From Seiridium cupressi (Eukaryota > Ascomycota > Sordariomycetes > Amphisphaeriales > Sporocadaceae): a DNA stretch of 64,000 bases. Position 1 is the stretch's first letter. Every line of letters starts with the position of its first letter. Below, piece by piece: positions 1-11,878 of the stretch. The notes below the pieces were generated by a model. It was not told where the DNA came from, searched no databases, and worked only from the letters and a program-made list of their open reading frames with translations. The position numbers and the translations under genes were made by a program. Location: contig JARVKI010000028.1 in NCBI GenBank assembly GCA_036674765.1, positions 310,001 through 374,000 on the forward strand. The letters are read 5' to 3'.

Positions 1-686
1 AAACAGCCATACTTAAAAACCCTGGCGATGCGCGCCTAGTTGTCAGTATCGCCCAGGATACCATTAGGATTTTGGTAAATCTGAACGACACCAGTCACAT
101 CTATTCGCGGCATCAGGTCGCGTACAACTTCTTCTTATTAAGCGCCGTCTCGATATTGCTATTGGCTGTCTGTCACGCCCCGGCAGAGTTCGCTCAGATT
201 TGTCGACAAGATTTCTTCGCAGCCATTAACCTCGTCCGTGGGTTCTCGCGTCTGAGTCTCCAAGGGCGTAGGCTCTGGAGTAGCATCCGTGGGCTAGTCA
301 CACGCCTGAAACAAATTGGTATCATGAACGATGATATCGCTATAGGGCGGAAGAACAGGACCGGAAAGTCTCGAAAGATTGATCGTGAAGGTGTGCAAAC
401 ATATGATCATGCTTCGGTACCAGCGGTATCAGCAGATCTCAATCTTCTCGAGAGTAATACAAATCACGAGTGGCGACCCACAGGCTCAACGAACTTCCAA
501 ACAACCACACCGGACATGAATCTGATGGGCGACGACCTCATGGGTGTTTTCGACACTTTCGGTGGTGCTTACATGGATAATATTGACCATTCAGCACAGA
601 CAGGTGGGACACAGTTTGACGGCAATCTCTCATTTCTTCGTGGAGATGCTGATGATATCTCCGATTACTTCATGGGACTGCTTTAG
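1..686 (+). CDS. C-terminal part of a fungal Zn2Cys6-type transcription factor (5' end outside window)
   Basis: An open frame runs from base 3 (first complete codon) to a TAG at 684-686, so about 227 C-terminal residues are present. The first third has the hydrophobic helix pattern usual after the 'fungal transcription factor' middle homology region (a Leu/Ala-rich stretch around bases 130-190). The remainder is polar and low in conservation, with Asn, Asp, Gly and Met-rich acidic patches ending in an Asp-Tyr-Phe motif, as in activation domains of such regulators. The DNA-binding cluster is not in the window, so the family assignment is inference from the C-terminal character. It lies about 150 bases from the 3' end of the convergent amine oxidase gene and could regulate the amine oxidase/permease pair, but nothing here proves that. 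Confidence 0.6.
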   Translation, partial: TAILKNPGDARLVVSIAQDTIRILVNLNDTSHIYSRHQVAYNFFLLSAVSILLLAVCHAPAEFAQICRQDFFAAINLVRGFSRLSLQGRRLWSSIRGLVTRLKQIGIMNDDIAIGRKNRTGKSRKIDREGVQTYDHASVPAVSADLNLLESNTNHEWRPTGSTNFQTTTPDMNLMGDDLMGVFDTFGGAYMDNIDHSAQTGGTQFDGNLSFLRGDADDISDYFMGLL

Positions 687-835
687 TTCAAGAGTCTTAG
701 AGTCAGACGAATTTCAGGTCAATATCTCGCCACTCAAACGACTCATCTCATCATAAATCCTGAGATATAGTACTAATAAGTGACATCTCGATGAGAAGTA
801 TGTTCCTTCAAACGATAATATTGATATCTACTATA

Positions 836-3087
836 TTACAGAGCTGACCTTAATAGTGGTTCCTTTTTTTCACAACACCCATTCGCCAACTTGGAAATGA
901 GGTCCTTATTCGACAGCACGTCAATGGCTGGGTTCTTGGTGAAGAAATCCGAAGGGGTGATGTGGAGTTCTAACATCTCCACGGGCCTTTTGTATCATTA
1001 GCAGAACGTCAAAGCAGATAATGCATGGGCGATACTCACATGACTGGCCAGTCTTCAACGCGATGGTTGTGAGTCAGACCGAAAGAGCTCCACACAACGA
1101 CATCCTCGTCCTCGACGTTTTCTTTCCTTGCCGCTGCATCTCCTACGCCTTCTACCTCTTTCGAGCTTTGGAGTGTATAGCGACCTCCAGCATAAAACTC
1201 ATTGTCTTTGTGTTTTGTCACCCAGAGGTGGTGCTTTGCAAACTCAGCACGCTTGGCCTGCACACAATTGGGGTCCGCAAGAAGCAGTTGAGTAGCTGGA
1301 GGCACGATCTTGTAGCCGACTGGCGTTCCACTGACAGGGTTCAGCTTGTTACGGTTTTGAATCTTGAAGAGACGGTGCCTTTGCGGATCGGCATCCACGC
1401 CGCTCGATGTTGTGATAGGTGTCTGCACGACCTCATAGTAATTGCCCTTGGGGTTGGTGACTGGATTCATTGGCACGGGCAAGCTCTCCTCCTGGACCAC
1501 CGTATTCTTGTGCCCGTCGATGGCAGGATCAATGCGCACGCAGAAAATGTGTTGATGGTTCTGTGCCAAGGCACCGGGGCTGACGATCTTTCCGTAATCA
1601 CTCTGTTTGCCCTCGTCGATGTTCACGACGGAGACGATGCCAGTCGCTCGAACCTGGACGGTAATAGCGCCCGCCTGATCGAGGATGTAGTAGAAGGCGT
1701 ACTCATAGTTGGCCAGGGTGAGGATAAACTGGAAGACGAGTTCGCGCCTCCACGTCACCACAGCGCGACCTGTCCTCCAGTTTGTGTGCTTCCAGCCGAT
1801 GCCGTTATCTTGCTCATGCAGACATACCACGTTCTTGGCAATTTCTCCGGTCCCATCGGCGGCAGTAGTTACACCGTCAAAGTACTACAGGGAGTATTAG
1901 TAACTTGATTTATCCTTCCCTCTGTGAGTGGATTTACCTTGATCACACCGAGACAATCGCATCCCAAGGTCAAGTTGTTGGCACAGTTACCAGCTCCGCC
2001 GTCACCAAAGTCGAAAGCTTGCTTTCTGTGGTATGGTTCTCTCGGATCCGCATAAGGTACAGTCTAGTCGAGTTAATGGCCGTTGTCATAAGAATCATTG
2101 AAGATCAGACTTACCATCTCACTCATACTTAAGCGATGTAATACACTGCGGCCTTGGTATGTGATATCGTGGAGGACTGCGCCCTCCCTAGTATTGAAGC
2201 TGAGGCGCATACGCCAGTTCTGCCACTCGACCAGATTGTCATCACTGACGGTAAAGCTAGGTCCCTCAGGCTGTACAACGTGTAGTGGTTTGAGGCCCTG
2301 CCTCGTACCCTCTGACAGTAGCTCTGGTACATACTCGCTACCTTTGCAGTGGTCAATGACATTGGCGTTTTGCGTCCTTGCTGTAAGACTATCTCCCTTT
2401 CCGCCGGTTGCCAACTCAAGGACCTTAATAATATCCTTATTGGCCCAGTCCATGATGGGGATTAGTGGTAGGGGGAAAGCGTAGAAATTCGAGTCCGGGT
2501 TGCCATTGCGCTTGTCCTGAGCAAAAAGGAGGCCCTGGAAATATCGACGCTTTTCCTCGCCAGCATCCATGCCACCGTAGGGCCATGGCTCAATTACTAC
2601 CTCAAAACCTTCTGGTAGCTTGAGCTCTGCAATCTTGGACTGGTAAAGCGGCGATTTCTGGCAAACATCCACAAAAGTCATGAATTCGTGGCTGATGGAA
2701 ACTATCAGTATTGACTCTCTCACCAAATGCCATGCCCACTCACATTGTTAAAGCTGCCTGATAATCTGAGCTCACCACCTCGTGAGATATTCTCTCTCTT
2801 TTCCTGATATCAATGACTGACTCATGGAAGACGGGCACTTTGCTACCACCGCCAATAACATCGTATTGCACGGTGGCAAGCCGTGCGGGCCTTGGGCTGC
2901 TGTCAGACAATTTTCCTGAATGTTCTAAGTCCAGGAACTTGATGAGCTCAGCCTTAGCAGGCTCATGAAGGAAAATCTCGCGGAACTCGAGGACAGCCCC
3001 TTGATGCAGACTCAACGCAACATCGCGAGCAATGTGTGTCTCTTCGATGCTGAGCTGCTTAAGAGGGTGGGGTTACGCAGGTGTCAT
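836..3087 (-). CDS. Copper amine oxidase (primary amine oxidase), start region interrupted by a stop codon
   Basis: Oxidative deamination of primary amines to aldehyde, ammonia and H2O2, by a copper/topaquinone enzyme, usually peroxisomal or cytosolic in fungi. Five exons fit: 3087-2744, 2691-2115, 2063-1938, 1884-1040 and 986-836, giving about 680 residues, the normal length. Seen directly: the topaquinone motif Asn-Tyr-Glu-Tyr (Tyr near residue 409), the copper ligands in Asn-His-Gln-His, the third His in the C-terminal THNH segment, and the catalytic Asp in the YFDG motif just after an intron. The first four codons from the ATG at 3087 are followed by TAA (3075-3073); the frame after it (PHPLKQLSIEET) is family-like and open, and no other in-frame ATG precedes the conserved domain. 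So either the gene is inactivated, the start lies in an unseen exon, or the base is wrong. Convergent with the upstream regulator; the neighbouring permease probably supplies substrate. Confidence 0.85.
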
Positions 3088-3777
3088 TGTGGACTATTGG
3101 ACTAGATTTCTTTCGAGCCTGTATATTGGAAGGAGTTCGTCGATTTCGGAGAGAAGAACATATATAGATTTGACTTTCAAATAAGTATATTCTCGATCTC
3201 GGCAGTGCGGAAATTTAGAGGATATGTTGCCAGAGCTCGGAAAAAGCACACGACCAAATTTGTCAACAAGAGCTTCATTGTCACACAGATCAACCGCTGC
3301 TGGCGTTGAGATCCGGCTCTGGGCAGTCAATAGCTCGGAAACTGCGGAACTGGCTTGGGTGTGAAGCTCGGTACCAACGTATAGCGACCTCGGAACGTTC
3401 CGAGATACTTTCCATCATTGCCGGTAAGCTAAGTGCGAATCCCCACTAGCATAATCATTAGAATGCTATCTATTCTCTCTTATCTTTGGTCGGGATAAGC
3501 ATTACCATGGATTTCCCAGGGTGCTCATTGGGCTCCGTATGCCATGACTTGAACCCCTGGCCAAGCAATGTCCCCGAGCCCCCACAATATCACCAACAAC
3601 AATGATGAAGAGCTCATTCTGTGTCTATCTTCTTATCAATATACCACGCTTATACATACCTAGTGGCGGGCTATTACGAAACAAGGAGTTTATTTTACGA
3701 GATCATAAATAAGGTCCGGGCCGCCGTTTATTCTGTCTTACGATGGTCGGGCGACTCAACCATAATACACCGGCACA
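3088..3777. other. Spacer between divergent amine oxidase and permease genes
   Basis: About 690 bases containing the presumptive shared promoter of two divergently transcribed genes. A short minus-strand open frame (3094-3330) has no recognisable content. AT-rich patches with ATAAATAA at about 3703 precede the permease start. No other gene seen. Confidence 0.5.
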
Positions 3778-5544
3778 ATGTCACAAGTCGAGGACGCCAA
3801 GACCAGCACTGACCTCAAGCGGGAGGCTTCTATGGGGCAGTATGATCGTGGAACAAAAAGCTCCGAGGAGGCCCGCCTTGAGCAGCTTGGCTATGCCCAG
3901 GAATTGCCGAGAGAGTTCTCCATATGGTCGATGATGGCACTCTGCATGTGTCTGATGGCGACATGGGAGGCTCTGTCGGCAGTACTAAGCTCGGCGATCG
4001 TGGCCGGAGGTGCTCCCTGCCTCTTCTACAACTAATGCGTAAAGTCCCCATTCTGCAATCTGGTGACATTGACAAGGGCCTGACAGTCTACCATTTTTAG
4101 TGTATTATCATTCCTTTGCACCATCGCCATCACATGCTCTCTTGGGGAGATCGCATCGATATACCCGACCGCCGGTGGACAGTATCACTGGGTAGCAGCT
4201 CTCGCCCCATCCTCGAACAGATCTGCCGCAGCATGGTTCACGGGCTGGATCTCGATCGGCGGCCAAGTCGTGCTTACGGCCTCCGCGGCTTTTGCAGCGG
4301 CTTTACAGATTCAGGGTCTCGCGGTCCTGAATAACGGCAACTATGCGCCGGAGCGCTATCAAGCTACGTTGATATTCTGGCTCATCTTGATCTACAGCGC
4401 TTTGATGAATATTTGGGGCCACAAACTCTTGCCAACAGTCAACCTGCTTTCTGGTATGGAGACGTCCTGACCACGAAAGGAGTATATGGCTGAAAGCTAA
4501 CCATGTGACCAGCGGTGCTTCATGTTCTGGGGTTCCTGGCAATTCTCATCACCCTGGCTGTCATGGCTCATAAAAACGACTCCAGCTTCGTCTTCGTCGA
4601 CTTCATGAACTCGAGCGGGTGGTCCAATGACGGAGTGTCATGGCTCGTAGGGCTTTTGAGTGCCGTATATCCGTTCTTGGAGTACGTAGTTCCATCCCAA
4701 TGAAAGCTGACCCTCTTCAGAGATCACCACTAACATCTGTACGATTAGATACGACGCCGCTTGCCACTTGGCCGAAGAGATTCCGAATGCCAGCCGAAAC
4801 GTCCCCGTCGCCATGGTCGGATCTTCTGTCCTCAACGGCCTGATCGGTTTGGCATATTGCATCATGCTCTTGTATTGTACCGGCCCGATAGACGATCTAT
4901 TCACCACCCCGACCGGATTTCCCTTCATGCAGATCTTCCTCTACGCGACCAATTCGAACGCCGGCGCCACAATTCTATCGCTAGCCATCACACTCACCGC
5001 CATCGCAGCGACCGTTGCTGGCGTTGCTTCTACTTCCAGAACCGTCTGGGCGTTTGCTCGGGACTCGGCGACACCGTTCCACAGAAGCTTAAGCAAGGTC
5101 GATGGCCATAACGAGGTGCCCACTGTTGCCATCGCCGTGATCACAGTGCTCCAGATGCTGCTGGGCTTCATCTATCTGGGAAATTCGACGGCATTCAACG
5201 CCATTCTGGCCATGGCCATCATTGGGATGTACCTGTCGTACATTCTGCTTCACGGTCGGTCGAAGCTCTCTAGCGCCGAATATGGGCCGTTCAAGCTTGG
5301 AAAGGTTCTGGGCATTACACTGAATCTGATTTCGATCGTGTGGCTTATCGTCTCGATTGTGTTCAGCACGTTCCCGTCGGCAATGCCAGTCACAGCCGCG
5401 ACGATGAACTACTCGTCGGTGGTCATGGCAGGCTGGATGGCTTTTGGCACTGTGTATTATTTCGTGTGGGGCAAAAAAAGCTTCAGGATCCCAGAGGTCA
5501 GAATGAGCGATGTAGTTGTCGGTGTTCAGATCTCTGAGAAGTGA
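3778..5544 (+). CDS. Amino acid/GABA-type permease (APC superfamily), first splice donor damaged
   Basis: Plasma-membrane transporter for amino acids, GABA or related amines, about 524 residues with some 12 membrane helices, the family's usual size. Exons deduced: 3778-4034, 4101-4453, 4513-4681, 4749-5544. Family landmarks: the segment ending YPTAGGQYHW in exon 2 and the C-terminal half with HLAEEIPNAS, typical of fungal GABA-permease-like proteins. Exon 1 must end after the second base of a Tyr codon to join exon 2, but the next bases are AT (4035-4036), not GT, and this change also makes a TAA stop. All other introns have GT...AG. Either an AT-AG intron is used, or a G-to-A substitution has destroyed the donor and truncated the protein after 85 residues. 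Its neighbour is a copper amine oxidase, so amine uptake plus oxidation is the likely shared role. Confidence 0.8.
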
Positions 5545-5734
5545 GATCGCGTAAGAACGGCCACATGCCTTGATTATATAGTTGAGAATCTGAATTGTTT
5601 GTTATATCATTCATAGCAAAACTTTGTTTCCAGGGCATCTACAATCTATTCGCACAGAATCGTAGCTGGGTAGTATCAACTATGTACAAAGAAGTTTTAA
5701 TATCTTAGTCATCCCCTTCATCTCGCCTCCCCCA

Positions 5735-7840
5735 TTATTTGCCCTTGGAACACCCATGGCCACCTTCGTTGGCATCTGGTCTTGCTAGACCTAGACAGTT
5801 GGCCATCTTGTAGAAGACGTCAATGTTACCGTATACGCCGCCAAAAGATTCCTGGCAGGGTCCGAGAGCAAATACAGCGACGTCAGTCAGCGAGTGAACC
5901 CCCTGCGCCTCATTTGTTGGTAGGGTACCGTTGACGATGAAACCATCTGGATTATCCTTGGGGTTGACGAAGTAGTCAGTCGATGCGAAGCCAGTTGTGT
6001 TTGTCGCAGGCGTCCTTGGTGTCGAGTTGCTCACGCGGTAGTTCTCGCGGTGGTCGGGGTTGGCACCCAGTCCGGCGGCAATGGCGTACCGCGGGTCCCA
6101 GTTGACCGGGAAGTTGGGGCCCGTGTTATAGCTGATGCCCGGCTGCTCGACCGTGTACTGAGACATCCCGGAGTTCTGGTACACGCCAACAGCGCGACGC
6201 TTGTCACGGTCGCTCTTCTGCTCGGAAAGATACTTCGTGTCAACGCCGCCGAAGACATCGAAGCCGTGGCCGTGGTCGGCCGTGACAATGATGAGCGTGC
6301 TCTCGAGCTCGCCAATCTCCTTCAAGTGCTCCACGGTGGCGCGGACGGTGTCGTCAAGCTCGAGGAGATCGCCAAGCGCTCGGTCATAGTCGAGAGTGTG
6401 CATCTGCTTGTCGATGGAAGCAGCCTCGGACATCAGGAAGAAGCCCTTGTCACCACCGCGGTTGTGCAGGATGTCAATAGCCTTTAGGGTCATCTCCTTC
6501 AGGCCGGGCAGGTCAAGGGCGGGTGCCTTGGCGCCGCTGGGGTCGTTGGAGAAGGACTCGAGATTGTCCACGAAAACATTACGGTCTAGCCAGACCGGCA
6601 GGTTGGACTTGCAGAAAATACCAAGAGCCTTCTCGGTGTTGGGGAGGCTGGCGAGGCTAGTCTTGTTCAGGCTGATGGTGTAGTTAGCCTCGGCAAATGC
6701 AGCATAGTAGTCCTTGCCTTGATACGAGCCAGAGCCGGGGAGAAATTGCTCAGCACCGCCTCCGAAGTAGACATCCGGGCCACCATGGTCGGTCCAGGTG
6801 TAATTGGTGAGCGAGTTCAGAGCTTGGTCAACAAGCGGGCCATATGCATAACGGGACCGCGTATGAGCAGTGAGAGCAATGGGAGTAGCATCGGCAATAA
6901 ACGCAGTGGAGACAGCACCCCAAGAAGAACCCCAGATTCGCTTCAGGAGCTCGATGATAGTCTCGACCTTTGGATCGTCATACAGATCAGGCGATGAATC
7001 GGCATAGACACTGGCGCAAGTCAGCGCAATCAATAAATTATAGACTCGGAGAACTTACCCCATAGCATTGACGGTGGACTTGTGGCCAGAGTAAAGAGCG
7101 GAGGCAGAGTTGGCACTGTCAGTGATGAAGCTATCGATCGAGTGTGTCTGCCCAAATTGTCAGATTTTATGTTCACATTGGCGAGCTTTGAAATGACAAA
7201 CCATTTGGTGGCCAACCACCGGAAATTGGTCTAGTTGCAACGTAGACTGATATTTGCCATTTATACTCTTGTGGCCTAAAAGACGAGCTGCAGTGATCAT
7301 GTTTGTCGTCATTCCGTCACCAATAAACAGAATGACGTTCTTGGCCTTCTTCTCCGTGGCCAAGGGACGGACAATCCATTCAGCCGTAGTTGTCTCGCCG
7401 CCATAGTAAGTGAGAGTGACGGTATAGGTACCCGGCTCGTAGATCGCAAGTCGCCTATAGATCTTCGAGGCAACATTGACGATCGATGGGGTTTTGGCGT
7501 CCTCGGCAAAGAGGTCCTCATACCATTTGAAGGTCCATTTCTCGATCTCTGGCTCCTCCGTGGTGAAGAAGTCGGCGATACTCTTGGTCTCGCCACCTTC
7601 CTTTGTAATGGTTACACTGAAGGCCTCGTCGGGAACACCATTGTTGTATGCCTCAGATCCGTTCACCGGCGCATGAACTTCGAGACGGAGGTCGAAATAC
7701 TGGCCGGGCAGGAAATCTTGCTGGTCGGGTGGTAGCACACAGCCAAGCGTGGGACAAGTACCGAGGCGCTGGTAATACTGGCCAGAGACGGCGGTAAAAG
7801 AAGTCGCTAGAACAGCAACTGCGCGTAGTCTGCCAAACAT
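5735..7840 (-). CDS. Alkaline phosphatase, secreted
   Basis: Hydrolyses phosphate monoesters. Three exons fit: 7840-7202, 7147-7059 and 7010-5735, about 667 residues. The ATG at 7840 is chosen because it begins a good signal peptide (Arg, then a hydrophobic AVAVLATSFTAVSG stretch); an upstream open extension has no further support. Seen: an N-terminal beta-sandwich-like domain, then the metal-binding FIGDGMT motif, the nucleophile motif DSANSA carried by the short second exon, and ADHGHG plus a C-terminal GGHG-like ending. These are the zinc/magnesium ligands and catalytic serine of the alkaline phosphatase superfamily. Cys-rich N-terminus and several Asn-X-Ser/Thr sites agree with secretion. 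Phosphate starvation is the usual inducer in fungi, but no regulatory motif was verified here. Confidence 0.9.
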
Positions 7841-9315
7841 CCTGACTATATGCCACCAATTGAAGTCCAATTAGTTTGGTCTCTGGGGCAAATCACGCTG
7901 AAAGAAAAGAGAGAACCTTGAGGGCAACTCCAGAGCTCATGCAGGTTCAAGAGCTGATTATATAGCAATGGCTAGATCTACATGCATTATGATGTGGGCA
8001 TCTCTTGGGTTCACGCACGTATGGCCAGATTGGGTTGTTTGATCAAGGCTGGAACCAATCGTATGCTTTACCGACGGAACCTGCAGGCATAAAGACGCGT
8101 TGATTCAGCTCAGCTCCTGCAACATTCTGTTATGAGCAGGATGGCTCACGAGCAAGCGAGGTCAACGCGCGGAGAGGAATCAATGGGCCCTTCGAAGGCA
8201 CGTGGTAGGGCGAAATTGCGCCGGCAAGACGGACAGGAGAGGCGTTCACAACGCCAAGTCGCCATGTATGCAGCCAAGACCAAGATCAAGAGGTCAACAA
8301 TCTTCCAGTCGAATGAGTGACGCCGGATCCCCCCATGCCTGCTGAAAAGCTTCCCATGAGAGCGCCATCGTTTAGTTCCGGCGGGCTGGCCAGTGATGGG
8401 CAGAATGCTTGGATCCGATGAATCTCAAGACCACCAAGAATAGCATATGATGTGATCCGATGTTGTGGTGAATTTACGATGAGGACTGGTCCACGATGTA
8501 CTGATAACGAGGCGATCTGGCGGGCGTTGGGACGTCTAAATAACGTTGGCGTTACGGGACTGGGGTAAGGTGGGCGACAACAACGTGCGCCGATCAACCC
8601 TCACGATTGGCCAATCGATCCAGTGTGCATCCTGATGAGTTCAAGGACCTGCCTGAGCGGGGCGAGCACTAGCAGCCCATTTGCTTGGCAGACATGCGTT
8701 ACCAAGCCAGGGGACATTGACCAAGTCATTGAACCATTGCGTTTACATAATGTAGAATGGAAAGATGTACACTTTATGAGACTGCAGATTGGGACATAGA
8801 TGAACTGCCTAGACCCCGACTGATTTCATTGCAACTGCTAAGGTTTATTAGCTAGATTCTTAAGGGTGCTATTGTGTGTCTGATCCACGTCACAAGACGT
8901 ATGTACTTGTGAAGGTAACAGAGTATTGCTGGCACTCCAACCGTTACTGCTCAATGGAACATAGGATGCTCGCCTATGCCATACCCACTGATCTAATGCG
9001 CCAGCTTGAAGTGGGTATGTCCCGGCAGCTTGGGTCCGCCGAACGCAGTCAGGCTTTCAGAGAACATGGGTGCGAACCCGCGACTCTTGCTCTTGAACGT
9101 ACCATTCGCAAATACGTACGTGCCCAATTTGACGTATTCTGCGTAGAACGACGAAGATTTCAAGCACATAGCCACTCCTGTGTGAGCTAGAAGAGATGCT
9201 GCTCCTCGCAGACGGATGACTGGCTGTTCAGTTTGAACCAAGGCTGCATATTAGTATTGCATATTCGGGGAATCAGTGCCCGGCTTCAACATTGACAATG
9301 ACTTGACGGGGCCGA
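7841..9315. other. Intergenic region without a supported gene
   Basis: About 1.5 kb holding only short, composition-driven open frames (for example 8132-8320 + and 8286-8597 -). None has family-like sequence, splice structure or a start context worth calling. A GGTTCG-like tRNA B-box resemblance near 9065 (minus strand) does not fold into a tRNA by eye. Confidence 0.5.
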
Positions 9316-10792
9316 TCAAAGTTTCTCATCTACTTGAGCAAAGCCTTTCTCATCCAGTCCAGCAGCGGCGTCCTCGGGAGCCAGCGGGGCATCGGCTTTC
9401 ACCTCGGCGGCGCCTGTCACGGCTAGGTCAGCGACCTCTCCAGCCAGTGCTTGGTCGTCGCTGGGGTTGCCATCGAATGATTTCCAAGGCGAGTCGTTGT
9501 ACTTTGGCTGAGCAGCTTCGGATTTGAAGTGATATCCACGCGCGCGCGGGCGTTCTCCTGTGCTGTAAGGAAGTTCGTTGTCATATACAAGGGCAAAATC
9601 AGTGACTTTCTGATCCAAGGTTCCATCAGCAATGGCGGAGCGGATGCCCTTGAAGAATTCCGAGATGACATGGTGGTTATGGATTTGCAACAAGGTCCAG
9701 GACAGCATCTCCCTGGCGTCGAGCAGATGACAAATGTATGCGCGATGATGTTTTGTACAAGTGTAACAGCTGCAGCCATCCATGAGAGGTTTGACAGACA
9801 CTTGGTATTCCTTGGACCACAAGTTGATACCGAGTGGGATAACGCCACCAGCCTCCCTTGGCGGTGGCGGGAAGGAGAAGGCAAGCGCAGTTCCCCCATC
9901 AGAAGCACTGTTTAGGAAAGGAATGGCAAACACGTCAACGCCCAACTGGACTTGACGGAGAATCTGATGAGGCGACGCTGGTGAATCCATGGACAGACGT
10001 GGCAGGGATGCCAGCGGAGCATGTGCCTCAAGATCAACCAGAATGTCAGCATCATAGACGGCAAGCCCCGACAGCTTATGTGCATGATCCTCAGAGAGGC
10101 GATTGAGATACTCCCACTGCAAAGAGTACTCAGCTGGGAGTGTCGGCGCGAACACGTGAATTCCCAATGGTTTCAGCTTGTCATTGGGGTCAAGTGCCTT
10201 GAAGAAACCCTCCACCCATTCATCAGTTCTCTCCAGCATTCTCCGCAAACGCTTAACGCTTCGCGTGCCTGTATCAAAGGTCAGATCAGCCATGGGGATG
10301 ACTAGGTCTGGCTTGAGGGTAAGGATTGCATTGCAGAAGCGCTCCAGTTCCAAGCTCTGGAAACCGGTTGATGTAAAGATGGACAGATGTTTTGCTCCAT
10401 TGCCCATGGGTGCAACTACGGCTGGATATCGTCGAGCACCCATAATAGTGACTACTTCCGAAGGCAGTGCTGTATACGAGTGAAGGCGGCTGTGGCCATT
10501 CTCTGGGGCACTATATATCGCCGGTCCTGCTCGCTTGATGGATTTTTCTATGACTGATTGGTCAGCTTCCGACTTGACAGCAGCAGAGAATCTACATACA
10601 ATCCTCGAGCGCCATGTATGCCCCGTGCATCTCAGTATGCTTTTGGAGAACATCAACTGTGAGATGAGGGATTGCACCTCTGGACGCGATAGCGATGAAA
10701 TTCGGCGTCTCAAAGGGCTTCTTTTGAGGCAGCGTGAGCTGGCCCAACCTTGCAGCGACTCCATTGGCAGCCTTGTGTATTCTGAAGACCAT
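9316..10792 (-). CDS. qtrt2: Queuine tRNA-ribosyltransferase accessory subunit 2 (QTRT2-like)
   Basis: Non-catalytic partner of the eukaryotic tRNA-guanine transglycosylase that swaps guanine-34 for queuine in GUN-anticodon tRNAs, often mitochondria-associated. Two exons: 10792-10600 and 10553-9316, about 476 residues. The N-terminus has the family's ARLG...ETPNFIAIASRGAIPHL pattern, and the C-terminal half carries the zinc site Cys-X-Cys-X2-Cys followed by a His about 25 residues later (CSCYTC ... IHNHH). The Asp-rich tail after residue 440 is low-complexity. The start is ambiguous: in-frame ATGs at 10792, 10819 and 10828; I chose the one directly before the conserved part. A fungus with QTRT2 is expected to have QTRT1 elsewhere and to salvage queuine from outside. 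Confidence 0.88.
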
Positions 10793-10828
10793 GTCGTCCC
10801 CCGTTCCCAGGTTACTCATGTTCACCAT

Positions 10829-11878
10829 TGGGAACCGGGATGGCAGACGAGTCTCAGGGCGTAAGAATCGGTAAATGGTTAAATTGGCTAAGATGCCAGG
10901 GCCCGCCTTAGTGCGGGCTACGATGTTCCTGGTATCACAGAAATGCTGGATGTATCTGACCAAGCTTGAGCCCCGTTGACTGTTTCCTTTCGAACGTGAT
11001 GTGATATGCTCACGACTGGAGGTCAGTTAGGCTCAGAAAGCGCCGTCTACAGAATTTCCGGTGGGGCTTCCTTCCTTCCTTGCTTCTGTGCCTTCTGTCA
11101 GTCATAGTGGGGGGGGCCGAGGGATTCAGCAGCTGCACCGCTACGACGCTTGACACTACAGGTACTGCGTAATGTAGCTTAATACTTTATCGCGCTGAGG
11201 CACCTCGACCAACATGCCCGGCACAGTTCTGACACATTGGAAGCAAGCGGTAGGATGAGGCAATGGCTGCAGGGACCGAGGTTACAAGAACCCTGGCGCA
11301 GAGAGACCGATACATGTCTCTCCCTGTCTTTCCCTAGTACAAACAATCAGGAACGCCCACCAGCCAGCAGCCCACCTGCTCTGATCGAGGATCCTGGGTG
11401 AAAGCTGAGAAAGGTGGTGGGGACCCTTCTTTGCGCCAGCCAATGGTTCATGGCGATCGACAACGCCGCCCACCTTTCTGACCCATTACAGCCGTTCCAA
11501 ACGCTCTGGATCTCAAGTTCGCTGTGGGCTGCGCAAGCAACCGAGACCACCAAATCCGCGCCATTCCCTCCATCCCAACTCGCGACTGATGAATCAACAA
11601 GCAGACTGAAGAGCTGGCTCTTGGTCTCGTCCATCTTGTAAATATGGTTTACTGAGCACCAGCTATTCATGTCGTTATAGATCTGTGCGTCTTGTATATC
11701 TGCGCTCGACTAATCCCCGCCTACGATCTTCCGAATCCACGCTGTGCCTGACAGCTGTGAAATCATAGCTCGGCTGTCTTCTTGGCCCGAATTATCGACT
11801 TAAAACCTGGCTTATCGACATCTACGAGCATTGCACTGTGCGGGCTGAGCAAAACAGCCCCATATACTTGGCTCAAAC
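10829..11878. other. Intergenic promoter region between divergent QTRT2 and LCCL genes
   Basis: About 1 kb. It includes a G run at 11108-11114, CTTCC repeats near 11070 and pyrimidine-rich DNA before the LCCL start. Short open frames on both strands around 11280-11670 mirror each other and look non-coding. Confidence 0.45.

Noticed and set aside
1021..1908. 295-codon plus-strand open frame
   Set aside because: It lies antisense to the amine oxidase exon that contains the cofactor tyrosine and copper ligands; composition is that of a shadow frame.
9050..9125. Possible tRNA because of a GGGTTCGCACCC word on the minus strand
   Set aside because: No A box at the right distance and no acceptor or anticodon stem could be formed.
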